From contig NZ_RQJW01000007.1 of NCBI RefSeq assembly GCF_004028635.1, positions 372,001 through 436,000 on the forward strand: a stretch of DNA of 64,000 bases. The letters run 5' to 3'. The notes beneath the pieces are model-generated. The model did no database searches. It saw only the letters and a list, made by a program, of their open reading frames with translations, and was not told the origin of the DNA. Source of the DNA: Streptomyces cyaneus (lineage in GTDB: Bacteria; Actinomycetota; Actinomycetes; Streptomycetales; Streptomycetaceae). The position numbers and the translations under genes are program-made. Shown here in pieces: positions 41,200 to 50,029 of this stretch (positions are counted from its first letter, which is position 1; the number at the start of each line of letters is the position of its first letter).

Positions 41200-41463
41200 G
41201 CCGACCGCAGGTGGCGAAGCGCGCGCCAGTCCAGTGCGGATATAAGCGACCACTCACCCGACTGCAGGCGTCTGCCGCGCTGTTGGCGGGGCATCCAGGG
41301 AGGCGTGACCATCATGATGTCCACGGGCGACTCGTCCCACCTCAACGCAGCGCTCGACACCGGGATCGAGTATTTGCGCACGGCGGGGCGAACGGGAGGG
41401 CGGGGAGGGGGCCGGTGCGGGACTGGCGGGGCACCGCCGTGACCGTGACCGGCACCGCGCGCG

Positions 41464-41622
41464 TCAGCGGGCCGCCGCGGGCGCGGTCTTCTTGCGGGCG
41501 CGGTATGCGGCTGCCTTGATCTTGTTGCCGCAGGACTCCATCCCGCACCACTGTCGGCGCATGCCCCGCGAGCGGTCGATGTAGGTGCGGGTGCACTCCG
41601 GGTTGCCGCACTCCTTGTGGCC
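41464..41622 (-). pseudogene. CGNR zinc-finger domain relic
   Basis: The minus frame encodes GHKECGNPECTRTYIDRS, RGMRRQWCGMESCGNKIK and AAAYRARKK, stop. The Cys-x4-Cys spacing with WCGMESCGNK is the CGNR zinc finger that ends ABATE/DUF1470 regulators. The preceding domain of ~130 residues is absent, replaced by a fragment of a different gene on the opposite strand. Confidence 0.65.
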
Positions 41623-41990
41623 GCGTCCAGTCCGAGTACGGACTTCTGCAGACGACTCTGGCCATCCCGAAGGAGTTCGGCGGCGCCGGCAACGCCACCA
41701 ACCCCGAGCAGCTGTTGGCGGCCGGCTGGGCCGCCTGTTTCCTGGGAGCCGTGCGCCGCGCCGCCGCCGAACGCAAGGTCAGGCTGGCGAGCACCACCAT
41801 CACCGCCGAGATCACCCTCAACCACGATGACGACGGCGAGTTCGGCCTGGCCGCCGTTCTCAACCTCGAACTCGGCGGCGTCGACCAGCAGACCGCGACG
41901 GAACTCGGCGCCGCCGCCCACCGGATCTGCCCCTACTCCAAGGCCACGCGCGACAACATCCCGGTCACCATCAACGCCGGCGCCGCCTAA
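41619..41990 (+). pseudogene. Organic hydroperoxide resistance (Ohr/OsmC) gene relic, 5' truncated
   Basis: From GRVQSEYGLLQTTLAIPKEF the frame continues NPEQLLAAGWAACFLGAVRR and ends RICPYSKATRDNIPVTI, stop at 41990. Both redox cysteines of Ohr (AACF and CPYS) are present. The N-terminal ~30 residues and the ribosome site are missing; the frame begins abruptly at the junction with the CGNR fragment. A TTG start at 41715 would yield only the second half, so function is unlikely. Confidence 0.75.
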
Positions 41991-42097
41991 GCGGTTTCCT
42001 ACGGATCAAGCCCGTTTGATGTCCCTGGTCGAAAAGCTCTCGGATCTGTCGGGTGGGCGACCTACGCTGAGCCCCGTCCGCACTATCTGGGGGAAGC

Positions 42098-42493
42098 ATG
42101 ACAAGCAGGTTCACCGAGTTGACCGTTGACTGCCGTGATCCGGAGAGACTCGCGGCCTTCTGGTGCGAGGTCCTGGACTTCAAGGTGATCGACCGGAGCG
42201 AGGGCAAGGTCGAGATCGGCTCTTGGGTGCCGACCGTCGAGGATGTCCGGGCCCGCCAGATGCCGCCCACCCTGGTGTTCATCCGTGTGCCCGAGGGCAA
42301 GACCGTCAAGAACCGGCTTCACCTCGACGTCAGCCCGATCGACGGCAGCACCGAGGGCGAGGTGACCAGATTGCTCGGTCTCGGCGCCGTCAAGGTGGAC
42401 GTGGGCCAGGGCCCAGACCGGAACTGGGTGGTCATGGCTGACCCCGAGGGCAACGAGTTCGACGTCCTGCGCACCTTGGCACCGCAGGACTAG
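42098..42493 (+). CDS. VOC-family protein (glyoxalase-like)
   Basis: A 131-residue single-module vicinal-oxygen-chelate protein: RFTELTVDCRDPERLAAFWC at the start, PPTLVFIRVPEGKTVKNRLH in the middle and WVVMADPEGNEFDVLR at the end. Potential metal ligands are the His in RLHLDV and the Glu in GNEFDV. Such glyoxalase-like proteins dimerise and may bind small molecules; the substrate is unknown. GGGGGAAGC precedes the ATG. Intact gene flanked by relics on both sides. Confidence 0.9.
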   Translation: MTSRFTELTVDCRDPERLAAFWCEVLDFKVIDRSEGKVEIGSWVPTVEDVRARQMPPTLVFIRVPEGKTVKNRLHLDVSPIDGSTEGEVTRLLGLGAVKVDVGQGPDRNWVVMADPEGNEFDVLRTLAPQD

Positions 42494-42539
42494 CCGCCTT
42501 CCTCTGATCACCTTTCCGACCAGATGAAAGACGGCCGCC

Positions 42540-42845
42540 GCGCCGGCCGAGCCGCTTGCGGTTCGCGGCCTGGTCGGCCGGCTGTGGGATCACCGACCGG
42601 ATTCCGCGCCGTCGCAGGTGACTGCGGATCGCCCGAGACGAATACGCCTTGTCGGCCAGAATCACGTCCGGTGTGGTCCTGGGCCGGCCGATCGGCCGGG
42701 GCACTCGGAAGTCGTCGAGCAGGATCCGGATGCCTCGGCCGACGCCAGGCCGGAGAGCTGCTGGTGCCCTGTGACGGAGTGAAGTTCGAGCTTGCTCCGG
42801 CTGTCGGTGCCTGGCGGGCGGGGCAGCGGCGGCGAGGTGAAGAAG
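42540..42845 (-). mobile_element. IS5-family transposase relic
   Basis: The minus strand encodes RPIGRPRTTPDVILADKAYS, SRAIRSHLRRRGIRSVIPQP and ADQAANRKRLGRRGG, the central DDE region of IS5-family (IS427-group-like) transposases with the LADKAYSS motif carrying the second Asp. An upstream piece in another frame (SKLELHSVTGHQQLSGLASA) shows a frameshift. The C-terminal part and both ends are absent, so it is a dead fragment. Confidence 0.7.
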
Positions 42846-42887
42846 GCCGTGGGCAACCGCGTCGGCCACTACAAGGCGAGCGAGTAG

Positions 42888-42927
42888 GGTCGGTCTGCCG
42901 GAAGCAGCGGTCTCCGGCAGGCCGACC
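42888..42927 (-). terminator. Hairpin terminator of the large extracellular protein gene
   Basis: Arms 42888-42901 and 42914-42927 pair with one G-T mismatch around a 12-base loop, 11 bases beyond the stop of the gene at 42938. Confidence 0.65.
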
Positions 42928-42937
42928 CCTTGTGCAC

Positions 42938-45900
42938 TCAGCGGGTGATCATGATGGCGTCGAGGTGGACGGTCGATCGGGTGGAGGTGCTGCCGGCGAG
43001 GACCCGCAGCTGCACCTTGTGGGTCGTGATCGTGGTGCCGAGCGTGCGGGTGAACACCACTTGCCGGTAGGCGGTCTGCGCGGCGTAGGTGTCGACCGTA
43101 CCGACCGTCTTTCCGTCGACCAGGACCGCGAAGCGGCCGCCGTTCGACTTCCGCGTTGCCACGATGCGCAGTTGGGTGCCGTCCGCCGAGAAGGACACGT
43201 ACGCGCCCTTGGTGGCGGAGGTGCGCTCGGTGCCGGACCAGGCGGAGGATGCCGCCACCGACTTCCAGGTGCCGGTGTAGTGCAGTGCCGTCGCGCGGTC
43301 GTCGAGCGGGATGCCGGTGGTCGCCGCCCTGCTCCAGGGGCCGGTCTGGCCGGCGTCGTCGTGGGCGCGGACGTAGAAGCGGTAGGTCAGTCCGGGAACC
43401 GGCTTCACGGGGCTGCCCGCCTTGCCGAAGACCGCGGAGGTGGCCGTCGTGCCGGTGCGCCAGGTCTGCAGCGCTCCCAGCTTCCAGACGCCCGCGCTGT
43501 CACGGGTGGCGACCCGCCAGCCGACGTCGTACGACTTCACACCGGCGGTCTTGGCCGACCAGGCGACCGGCACCGCCGCGCTCGTCGCCGCGCTGCTCGC
43601 GACGGTCGGCGCGGTGACGGAGGCGGCGGGGACCGTCCGGCGCAGGGTCACCTTGCCGCTGACGTCGGCTGCCGCCCGGCCGGTCACCGTGTCGCGCACG
43701 GTCAGTGTCCAGGTGTACGCGCCCTCGGCGGCTGCCGTGCCCGCCCCCGTCGTCCCGTTCCACACCGGCTTGACGGTGCCTCCGGAGGCCGTACCGGAGA
43801 GGGAACGGACCTGCGTGGTGCCGGACTTGAGGGTGAGCGTCCAGCTCACCGGCCGGTTGTAGGTCCAGGTGGGGGTCCAGGTGTCGGCGGATCCGTCGCC
43901 GTTGGGGCTGAAGCCGGTCGGGGCGGTGGCGGCCGAGGCCGACGTGGGGACGCCTGCCCAGGTCACGTGGGTGACGCCGGCGTCGTCCATCCAGGCCGCC
44001 CAGGGCGCGTCGCGGTCGACCGCCCACCTCTCGGCGGTGGCGGAATCGGCCTTCTCCGGGAGGGCGAACAGCGGCTGGGCCGCGGTTGCCGTGCCGCTCA
44101 GCGTCTGGGCGTTCAGCGTGACGGCCCCCGAGGACTCCGAGGACTTGGTGAAGGTGTAGATCACGTCCGTGCCGAGGATCGGCGTGTGGACGGAGGCGTC
44201 CACGGTGGTGCCGGTCGAGCTCCCCGCCTTGAGCAGCAGGCCGGTGGTGGACGCGGCCCCGCAGGTGGTCAACAGGATCCGGGAGCCGCGCACTTGGAGG
44301 CCGCCGGGCAGGCAGCTCACCGTGGCGGCGGTGGTGACGGTGCCGGTGGTCAGGTCGGTCCGCCGGATCGACCAGGCGGCCGTCGTTCCGTTCCGTACCG
44401 AGGAGTACACGGCGCCGCCGTCCAACGCGGAGGCGGAAGGCACCCTCGCGCTGTGGCCGTCCGCGAAGGTGTAGAGGAGAAGCGTGCCGTCGGCCGCGGT
44501 CGTCCTGTCCGACACCAGGACGTGCTCACCGTCGAAGTCCACGACGTTCACCATCGACACGTCGGAGTAGTTCAGCGGTGTGCCGACCAGCTTGCCGTCC
44601 TCGTACACCTGGTAGTGGCCCGGCTCGGCGGCGCTGCTCTGCTCGACCAGGACCCGGTCCCCGGCGGCGGCCAGGGTCTGGTGCACCAGGCCGCCGGTGT
44701 AGGCGAGTACCCGGGACGGCGTGCTCGCCGAGGCCCCGGCCGGGCCGGCCGAGAGGTCCGAGCGGAGCAGGACGCCCTGACGGCGGGAGGAGTCGTCGGC
44801 CGTGTAGAGCGCGCCGTCGGACAGGGCCAGCGCGTCCAGCCTGGCGGGACCGGCGGGGATCGTGGTGGCGTCGCCGGCGGCGGTGGACACCCGGCCGTCG
44901 GTGAGGGTCTGGATCGCGGCGTCCACGTCGGGCCGGTAGAGCGTCACGCGCATCTTGCCGTCGTCGCCGACCGAAAGGTCGGTGAACGTCCCGCCGAGGT
45001 CCTTCGCCGCCGTGGATCCGTCCCTGGCCATCGCGAACAGCTCGGACGCCCCGTCCGCCGCGCTCCACTGGTACCAGGCGAGCGTGTCATCGCTGATCCA
45101 GTGCGCCCCGCTGACCGGCAGGGTGACGGTCGACGGGCCGTCCCCGGGTGCCGACCGCTGCCACTCGGTCAGGGTCGCACCGTCGATGACGCCGACATGG
45201 GCGGGGGTGAACTCCAGGCCCTGCGGCAGCTCGTCGGTCGCGGGCTCCGCCACGGTGACCGTCGCGCCGGTGGCGAAGTCGACGTACACGATCTTGCGGT
45301 CCCAGCCGGGCGCGGTCCGCCGGAGCACCAGGGCACCACGAGCGTCCGAGGCGAGCACCTCGTACTGCGCGTCGCCGGACAACAGCGTCCGGTCCTCGTT
45401 GCCGGGCGTGCGCAGCAGCAGGCGCACTCGATACGCGGAACTGTCGTCGTAGTAGCTCTGCTGGACGAGGATGCCGTCGCCGGCCTGGGCACGATAGCGC
45501 TCGTCCCCCGCGGCCCCTGAGCTGTCGTATGCGACAGGAAGGACGTCGTCCTGTTCACCGAGGTGTCCACCGGAGTCGAGGTGGCGCAAGGTGACGTGGT
45601 CGGCGAGATCACCGTTCGGATTGGTGGAGGTGGCGACGGCCACCACTCCGTCCTGCACGGACACCGCGTCGACGTTCGACGTCTCGCTGGTGTCGGCAAG
45701 CCGGCCGAGATCCTGGGGTGTGCCTCCCGCGACGGCGAGCCAGCCGTGCGCCAGAGCGTCGGCGGACGTCTTCTGACTCCAGACGACCACCTGACCGGAA
45801 CCGGATATCTCGTCCGCCGCCGGCACGGAGGTCGGGCGCGCGGCCAGCGTGGCAGACACGTCGGTCACAGCCGCGGCAGCTGCGGGGACCGGGGTGACGG

Positions 45901-45985
45901 CCTGGACGAAGGTGAGAGCCGTGAGGGCTGAGAGGGCTGTGAGGGCTGCCGGAGCGGCAAGGAAGCGGCATCTGTGCGAAGGCAT
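42938..45985 (-). CDS. Large secreted beta-propeller / Ig-like multidomain protein
   Basis: A 1015-residue exported protein with a signal peptide ending near AVTPVPAAAAAV (residue ~38). Residues 60-660 are repeats of short beta strands like a propeller (for example GQVVVWSQKTSADALAHGWL, ILVQQSYYDDSSAYRVRL, DGEHVLVSDRTTAADGTLLL). Residues about 690-790 are a FlgD-type Ig domain (GFSPNGDGSADTWTPTWTYN with LTLKSGTTQVRSLSG). About 800-910 look like fibronectin III (YDVGWRVAT, YRFYVRAHDDAGQTGPWS). The last ~100 residues resemble a carbohydrate-binding or jelly-roll domain (FAVLVDGKTVGTVDTYAAQT). No catalytic motif is seen; a surface or matrix role is likely. Confidence 0.82.
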   Translation of the reverse strand: MPSHRCRFLAAPAALTALSALTALTFVQAVTPVPAAAAAVTDVSATLAARPTSVPAADEISGSGQVVVWSQKTSADALAHGWLAVAGGTPQDLGRLADTSETSNVDAVSVQDGVVAVATSTNPNGDLADHVTLRHLDSGGHLGEQDDVLPVAYDSSGAAGDERYRAQAGDGILVQQSYYDDSSAYRVRLLLRTPGNEDRTLLSGDAQYEVLASDARGALVLRRTAPGWDRKIVYVDFATGATVTVAEPATDELPQGLEFTPAHVGVIDGATLTEWQRSAPGDGPSTVTLPVSGAHWISDDTLAWYQWSAADGASELFAMARDGSTAAKDLGGTFTDLSVGDDGKMRVTLYRPDVDAAIQTLTDGRVSTAAGDATTIPAGPARLDALALSDGALYTADDSSRRQGVLLRSDLSAGPAGASASTPSRVLAYTGGLVHQTLAAAGDRVLVEQSSAAEPGHYQVYEDGKLVGTPLNYSDVSMVNVVDFDGEHVLVSDRTTAADGTLLLYTFADGHSARVPSASALDGGAVYSSVRNGTTAAWSIRRTDLTTGTVTTAATVSCLPGGLQVRGSRILLTTCGAASTTGLLLKAGSSTGTTVDASVHTPILGTDVIYTFTKSSESSGAVTLNAQTLSGTATAAQPLFALPEKADSATAERWAVDRDAPWAAWMDDAGVTHVTWAGVPTSASAATAPTGFSPNGDGSADTWTPTWTYNRPVSWTLTLKSGTTQVRSLSGTASGGTVKPVWNGTTGAGTAAAEGAYTWTLTVRDTVTGRAAADVSGKVTLRRTVPAASVTAPTVASSAATSAAVPVAWSAKTAGVKSYDVGWRVATRDSAGVWKLGALQTWRTGTTATSAVFGKAGSPVKPVPGLTYRFYVRAHDDAGQTGPWSRAATTGIPLDDRATALHYTGTWKSVAASSAWSGTERTSATKGAYVSFSADGTQLRIVATRKSNGGRFAVLVDGKTVGTVDTYAAQTAYRQVVFTRTLGTTITTHKVQLRVLAGSTSTRSTVHLDAIMITR

Positions 45986-46376
45986 GAAAGCCCGATTCTG
46001 CTCGGATCAACTATCGGATCGACAAGGCGGGGATCATTACACGCAGATCCGCTGCGCCCGGCGGTGGGGTCGCAACATTTACCGACACTTTCCCCAACAT
46101 GCGTCACCGCTTGTCGTACTGCTGGGCGGTGGTGGCTCCGAGGAGGGTGTCAGCGGCGGCCGAGGTGAGGACCCGGTCCAGGCGGTCGGCGTTTCGCGAT
46201 GACCACGGTGGGCCGGGCAGTGGTGGCGACGTTGGGCGGGCCGAGTTGTCCGCGATCTCCCCCGGGATTGTCCGTGATCGGTAACGGACGCATCCCGTGG
46301 CCGCCGTCCCTCGTCCTGCCAGGTGGTCGCGAGGCGACCGGGGATCGGCGAGGAACTGCGGGAGAGCGGGGCGGAC
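45986..46376. other. Intergenic stretch between divergent secreted-protein genes
   Basis: About 390 bases that must carry the promoters of the leftward extracellular protein and the rightward deacetylase. No supported gene or strong hairpin is visible. Confidence 0.45.
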
Positions 46377-47150
46377 ATGGCGCGGCACGGTGGCGGGCGG
46401 GGCTGGTACGGCAAGGTGGTCGGGGCTGCGCTCGGGGTGACGGTGCTCGCCGCCGGTGCCGCGGTGTGGACCGCGCAGGCCGGTGCCGTGGGCGGGTCCG
46501 TGCCGAAGGCGGCCGCGTCGGCCACGCCGGGCAGTGACGTCAAGGCGGTGGACCTCACCATCGCGCACGCCTCGGACAAGGGAGCGCGCGGCGTCAACAT
46601 CACCATCGACGACGGCCCCGACCCCGTCTGGACCCCTCAAGTGCTCGACGTGCTGCGGGAGTACGGGGTGAAGGCCACGTTCTGCATGGTGGGGACTCAG
46701 GCGCAGGCCCACCCGGAGCTTGTGAAGCAGGTCGTCGCGGCCGGGCATCGGCTGTGCGACCACTCGGTGTCGCACGACACCACCATGGACAAGAAGTCCC
46801 GGGCCTACCAGTCGCAGCAGATACTCGACGCCGAACGCATGATCACCGAGGCGTCCGGGGGCGTACGGCCGATGTACTACCGGGCGCCGGGCGGGGCCTT
46901 CACCCCCTACAGCCGCAAGCTCGCTGCCTCCCGGGGCATGCGCCCGCTGGGCTGGAACGTGGACACCAAGGACTTCGAGCGGCCGGGCACGGACGCCATC
47001 GTCGCCACCGTCGAGCGGGAGCTGCCGGGCGGGCCGACCCTCCTCTTCCACGACGCCGGCGGCGACCGCTCGCAGACCGTCGAGGCCCTGCGCCGGATCC
47101 TTCCCCGGCTCAAGGAGCAGGGCTACTCCTACGGCTTCCCGGTGCGCTGA
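46377..47150 (+). CDS. Secreted polysaccharide deacetylase (NodB family, CE4)
   Basis: A 257-residue exported hydrolase that removes acetyl groups from N-acetylglucosamine polymers or xylan. A membrane-spanning signal (YGKVVGAALGVTVLAAGAAV) precedes the NodB domain. CE4 motifs are visible: motif 1 ITIDDGPDPVWTP, motif 2 HSVSHDTTM (HxxxH metal site), motif 3 YYRAPGGAFT, motif 4 LGWNVDTKDFERPG and motif 5 PTLLFHDAGGD. ATG at 46377 has GGAGAGCGG upstream. It stands alone and is presumably extracellular or cell-wall associated. Confidence 0.92.
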   Translation: MARHGGGRGWYGKVVGAALGVTVLAAGAAVWTAQAGAVGGSVPKAAASATPGSDVKAVDLTIAHASDKGARGVNITIDDGPDPVWTPQVLDVLREYGVKATFCMVGTQAQAHPELVKQVVAAGHRLCDHSVSHDTTMDKKSRAYQSQQILDAERMITEASGGVRPMYYRAPGGAFTPYSRKLAASRGMRPLGWNVDTKDFERPGTDAIVATVERELPGGPTLLFHDAGGDRSQTVEALRRILPRLKEQGYSYGFPVR

Positions 47151-47240
47151 GCCGGACTGCCGCCTTCTTGCCTTCTCCTCACTCGCTCCACAGCCAAGGC
47201 CCAGGTCATCCGACCCGGGCCTTCTCGCTGCCCGCTGTGA

Positions 47241-47993
47241 TCACCAGGCCAGGGCGTCAGCCATGGTCGACTGCCAGTACGAGACGCGGATCGAGTCGTC
47301 GACGTACACGCCCTTCGCGGGCAGTGACGGGTGGGCGGCGGCACTCGCGCTCTCGTCGAAGTAGACCTCGACGGACTTGGCCGTAGAGCCGCCCGAGCCA
47401 CTGCCGTCGGCGGCCGAGAGAAGGACGCTCGCATAGCCCGACTCGCCGGGGGCCAGCGTGACCACCGCCTGCGGCTTGGAGTCCTCGAAGGCCGGCGGGA
47501 CGGACTGGGCCTCACCGAACCGGACCGCCGGATAGCCGGTGAGGTTGCAGTTCTTCGAGCCGGTGTTGGTGACGGTGAGGAGAAGGTGGTTCAGGGGGCG
47601 GGAGACCTCCGTGGCGGTCGTCCGGGTGGAGGCGGGGGAGCAAGGGGTCCTGGAGGGATCCGAGTCCTTGGAGCCCGTGGAGCCCGTGGAGCCGGTGGAG
47701 CCCGAGGAACCCGTCGAGCCCGACGAACCCGTGGAGCCCGTTGTGCCGGTCGAACCGGTCGCGCCGCCGGTCGAGCCTTCGGAGGTCGAGCCCGCCGAGT
47801 CGGTCTTGCCCGTCCCGGTGGAGGTCCCCCCGCTCGCCTTGGGCGACGGCGTGGTGGAGGCCGTGGACGCCGATCCTGCCGATGCCCCCTCGTCCTGGAC
47901 GCCCTCTCCGCTGTTGCACGCCGTCAACGTCAGCGTGGCGGCCGTGAGCGCGGCGGCGACGAGCATGCGGGTGCGGTGGGTGCGTGTGGACAT
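47241..47993 (-). CDS. DUF4232 lipoprotein with Gly/Ser/Thr linker
   Basis: A 250-residue lipoprotein. The lipobox is TLTAC (residues 22-26). Residues about 35-110 are a low-complexity linker with GSTGS-type repeats, encoded by GGAGCCCGTGGA-like DNA repeats (47670-47760). The C-terminal DUF4232 domain contains LLLTVTNTGSKNCNLTGYPA, VVTLAPGESGYASVLLSAAD and VYVDDSIRVSYWQ. DUF4232 domains are extracellular beta-sandwiches of unknown function found in many actinobacterial lipoproteins. It stands alone. Confidence 0.88.
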   Translation of the reverse strand: MSTRTHRTRMLVAAALTAATLTLTACNSGEGVQDEGASAGSASTASTTPSPKASGGTSTGTGKTDSAGSTSEGSTGGATGSTGTTGSTGSSGSTGSSGSTGSTGSTGSKDSDPSRTPCSPASTRTTATEVSRPLNHLLLTVTNTGSKNCNLTGYPAVRFGEAQSVPPAFEDSKPQAVVTLAPGESGYASVLLSAADGSGSGGSTAKSVEVYFDESASAAAHPSLPAKGVYVDDSIRVSYWQSTMADALAW

Positions 47994-48219
47994 GTGATCC
48001 CCCTTGTGCGGTACGGGTGTTGGCCGGGCCGCTCGACCGGGTGCCGGAAGCGGCGGGCCGGGAGCGGCGTGCTTGGATGGCCAAAGCTTGTGCGGCGATC
48101 CGTCCCAGCCGCCACGACTGCCGGGGCATCCGGGACGCTGGAACGCTTGCGACAGCTCTGACCTGGGGGAATGACCTCCCCCTGGAACGGGGTGCCGGGA
48201 CGTGGGAGGGGGAGGAACG

Positions 48220-49545
48220 GTGGCGGGGGACGAGTTCTCGGAGCTGCTGGGCCGGTTGAAGGAGCGGTCCGGGCTCAGTTACGGGGTGCTCGGGAAGCGG
48301 CTGCACACGAGCACGTCCACGCTTCACCGGTACGTCAACGGGGACGCCGTACCTACGGACTACGCACCCGTGGAACGGTTCGCGCGGGTGTGCAAGGCGA
48401 CGCCCGAGGAACTGGTGGAACTGCATCGGCGGTGGGTGCTCGCCGATGCCCGGCGGAGGCAGAAGACGGGCGGGGCCCCTGCGGAGACCTCTGGGCAGGA
48501 GGAACCGGGGGCGCGGACAGCGGCGGAGGCCGGGGCCGAGACGTCGGGCAGCGAAGCAGCGGCGGCCGAGGCCGGTCCCGAGGGTGAGCCGCGGCCCGTG
48601 GCGGAGGCTCCCGTGTCGCGGCGGCGTACCGGCGTTCTCGCCGGGGCCGCCGTGGCCGCCGTCCTCGTGTCGGCCGCGCTCGTGGCGAACCTCGTGCCCG
48701 GCGAGGGGGACGACGACCAGGGCGGGAAGCAGTCCTCGGGGGCTGCCTCCCGGTCCGTCGGTTCCGCCGATTCCGTCGACGAGAGCCCCGGTGCCTCCGA
48801 GTCGGCCGGCGCGAAGGGCAGGTCGGCCTCGCCGTCCGCCTCACGCGGCGGCACTCCCACGGCTCCGGCGTCCGCCTCCCGGAGCGGTGGTGCCGGGGCG
48901 GCACAGGGCGGCGGTGATTCCGAGGCCCGGGCCACCGCGCCCACCGTCAACGTCAATCCGTACAAGTGGGAAACCCCGTGCAGCCAGCACTACTTGATCG
49001 ACCGGGAGCCCGAGCGGGTGCCTCCGCCGCCGAGTGAGGCGGACGCGCGCGGGTGGGTCACCGCGTTCGGCGGGGTCGCCGCCGGGCAGCAGATGCTCGC
49101 GCTGACCGTGCAGGGCACCGGGAAAGCCACCGTCGTCCTGGAGGAACTGCATGTGCGGGTGGTGGAGAAGAGCGCGCCGCTCGCCTGGAACGACTTCGAG
49201 ATGGGCGTCGGCTGCGGGGGCGGCGTGGAGACGACCGCCTACGGGGTGGACCTGGATTCCGGGCGGCCCGCGCTCTACCCCAAGGGCGGTGAGCGCGACT
49301 TCAAGTACAAGGTGAGTGAGTCCGACCCCGAGGCCTTCTACATCTTCGCGGACGCGCGGGCGCACAACGTGAGTTGGTACCTGGAGCTGGACTGGTCCAG
49401 CGGTGACCAGCGGGGCACCGTACGCATCGACGACAACGGCCAGCCCTTCCGGACGAGCGGGAACGTGGGGCGGCCCGCGTACAACCATCCGCTCGGTTCC
49501 TCCGAGTGGGGGCGGAACGAGTACACGCCCGACATTCCCGGCTGA
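48220..49545 (+). CDS. Membrane-anchored protein with N-terminal helix-turn-helix
   Basis: A 441-residue protein. Residues 1-75 are an XRE-like DNA-binding domain (LKERSGLSYGVLGKRLHTST, TLHRYVNGDAVPTDYAPVER). A charged linker, one transmembrane helix (TGVLAGAAVAAVLVSAALVA) and a Ser/Gly/Pro-rich extracellular linker follow. The outer domain (about 250-441) is beta-rich with MLALTVQGTGKATVVLEELH and VGCGGGVETTAYGVDLDSG. GTG at 48220 sits behind GGAGGAAC. The topology suggests a one-component transmembrane regulator that could sense an external signal. It is common in streptomycetes; function unknown. Confidence 0.87.
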   Translation: MAGDEFSELLGRLKERSGLSYGVLGKRLHTSTSTLHRYVNGDAVPTDYAPVERFARVCKATPEELVELHRRWVLADARRRQKTGGAPAETSGQEEPGARTAAEAGAETSGSEAAAAEAGPEGEPRPVAEAPVSRRRTGVLAGAAVAAVLVSAALVANLVPGEGDDDQGGKQSSGAASRSVGSADSVDESPGASESAGAKGRSASPSASRGGTPTAPASASRSGGAGAAQGGGDSEARATAPTVNVNPYKWETPCSQHYLIDREPERVPPPPSEADARGWVTAFGGVAAGQQMLALTVQGTGKATVVLEELHVRVVEKSAPLAWNDFEMGVGCGGGVETTAYGVDLDSGRPALYPKGGERDFKYKVSESDPEAFYIFADARAHNVSWYLELDWSSGDQRGTVRIDDNGQPFRTSGNVGRPAYNHPLGSSEWGRNEYTPDIPG

Positions 49546-49624
49546 ACGCCCGGCAGACACGGGGCTTCGAGTAGGATGCGGAAATACGTGTGCCTTGCGC
49601 CCCGACCCGTGCTATCGTAATCGC

Positions 49625-49645
49625 GTTGCAGTTTTGGTTCCCAGA
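49625..49645 (+). promoter_or_regulatory. Conserved leader element of the second cold-shock gene
   Basis: GTTGCAGTTTTGGTTCCCAGA matches 28531-28551 in the leader of the first cold-shock gene. It is followed by the hairpin at 49652. Confidence 0.55.
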
Positions 49646-49651
49646 GACCTC

Positions 49652-49693
49652 GAGTGCTCTTCCGACCTTCGTCGACGAGCACTCTTTTTGTTT
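49652..49693 (+). terminator. Hairpin with T-rich tail inside the cold-shock leader (attenuator candidate)
   Basis: Arms GAGTGCTC 49652-49659 and GAGCACTC 49677-49684 enclose a 17-base loop and are followed by TTTTTGTTT, unusual for this GC-rich genome. It lies ~100 bases before the cold-shock ATG and after the conserved leader element, so premature termination or antitermination is possible. Confidence 0.65.
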
Positions 49694-49789
49694 CCGAGGA
49701 TTTCCGGATCTTTCCGGAGGGGTGATCACTGCGGCGACTCGGATCCGTAAAGTGCGGACTCCGGCACTGCCCCCTAAGGGAGATTCAAC

Positions 49790-49993
49790 ATGGCATCTGG
49801 CACCGTGAAGTGGTTCAACGCGGAAAAGGGTTTTGGCTTCATCGAGCAGGACGGCGGCGGCCCCGACGTTTTCGCCCACTACTCGAACATCGCCACCTCC
49901 GGCTTCCGTGAGCTTCAGGAGGGCCAGAAGGTGACCTTCGACGTCACGCAGGGCCAGAAGGGTCCGCAGGCCGAGAACATCGTTCCCGCCTGA
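49790..49993 (+). CDS. Cold-shock protein (CspA family), copy 2
   Basis: A 67-residue protein that differs from copy 1 at seven positions by my reading (MASGTVKWFNAEKGFGFIEQ; RNP2 DVFAHYSNI unchanged). Function as nucleic-acid chaperone is as for copy 1. AAGGGAGATTCAAC precedes the ATG. The leader shares an element with copy 1 and carries an attenuator-like hairpin. A terminator at 50030 and a paralogous DEAD-box helicase follow, so the whole pair was duplicated. Confidence 0.95.
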   Translation: MASGTVKWFNAEKGFGFIEQDGGGPDVFAHYSNIATSGFRELQEGQKVTFDVTQGQKGPQAENIVPA

Positions 49994-50029
49994 TCATCCT
50001 TCCCGCCTGACGCTGACGCGTTCGACGTA

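Noticed and set aside
42524..45520. 998-codon plus-strand open frame
   Set aside because: Shadow of the large extracellular protein gene on the other strand, with low-complexity Gly/Arg/Ala translation and no motif.
47670..47760. GGAGCCCGTGGA-type DNA repeat as a mobile or regulatory repeat
   Set aside because: It encodes the Gly/Ser/Thr linker of the DUF4232 lipoprotein and is explained by codon repetition.
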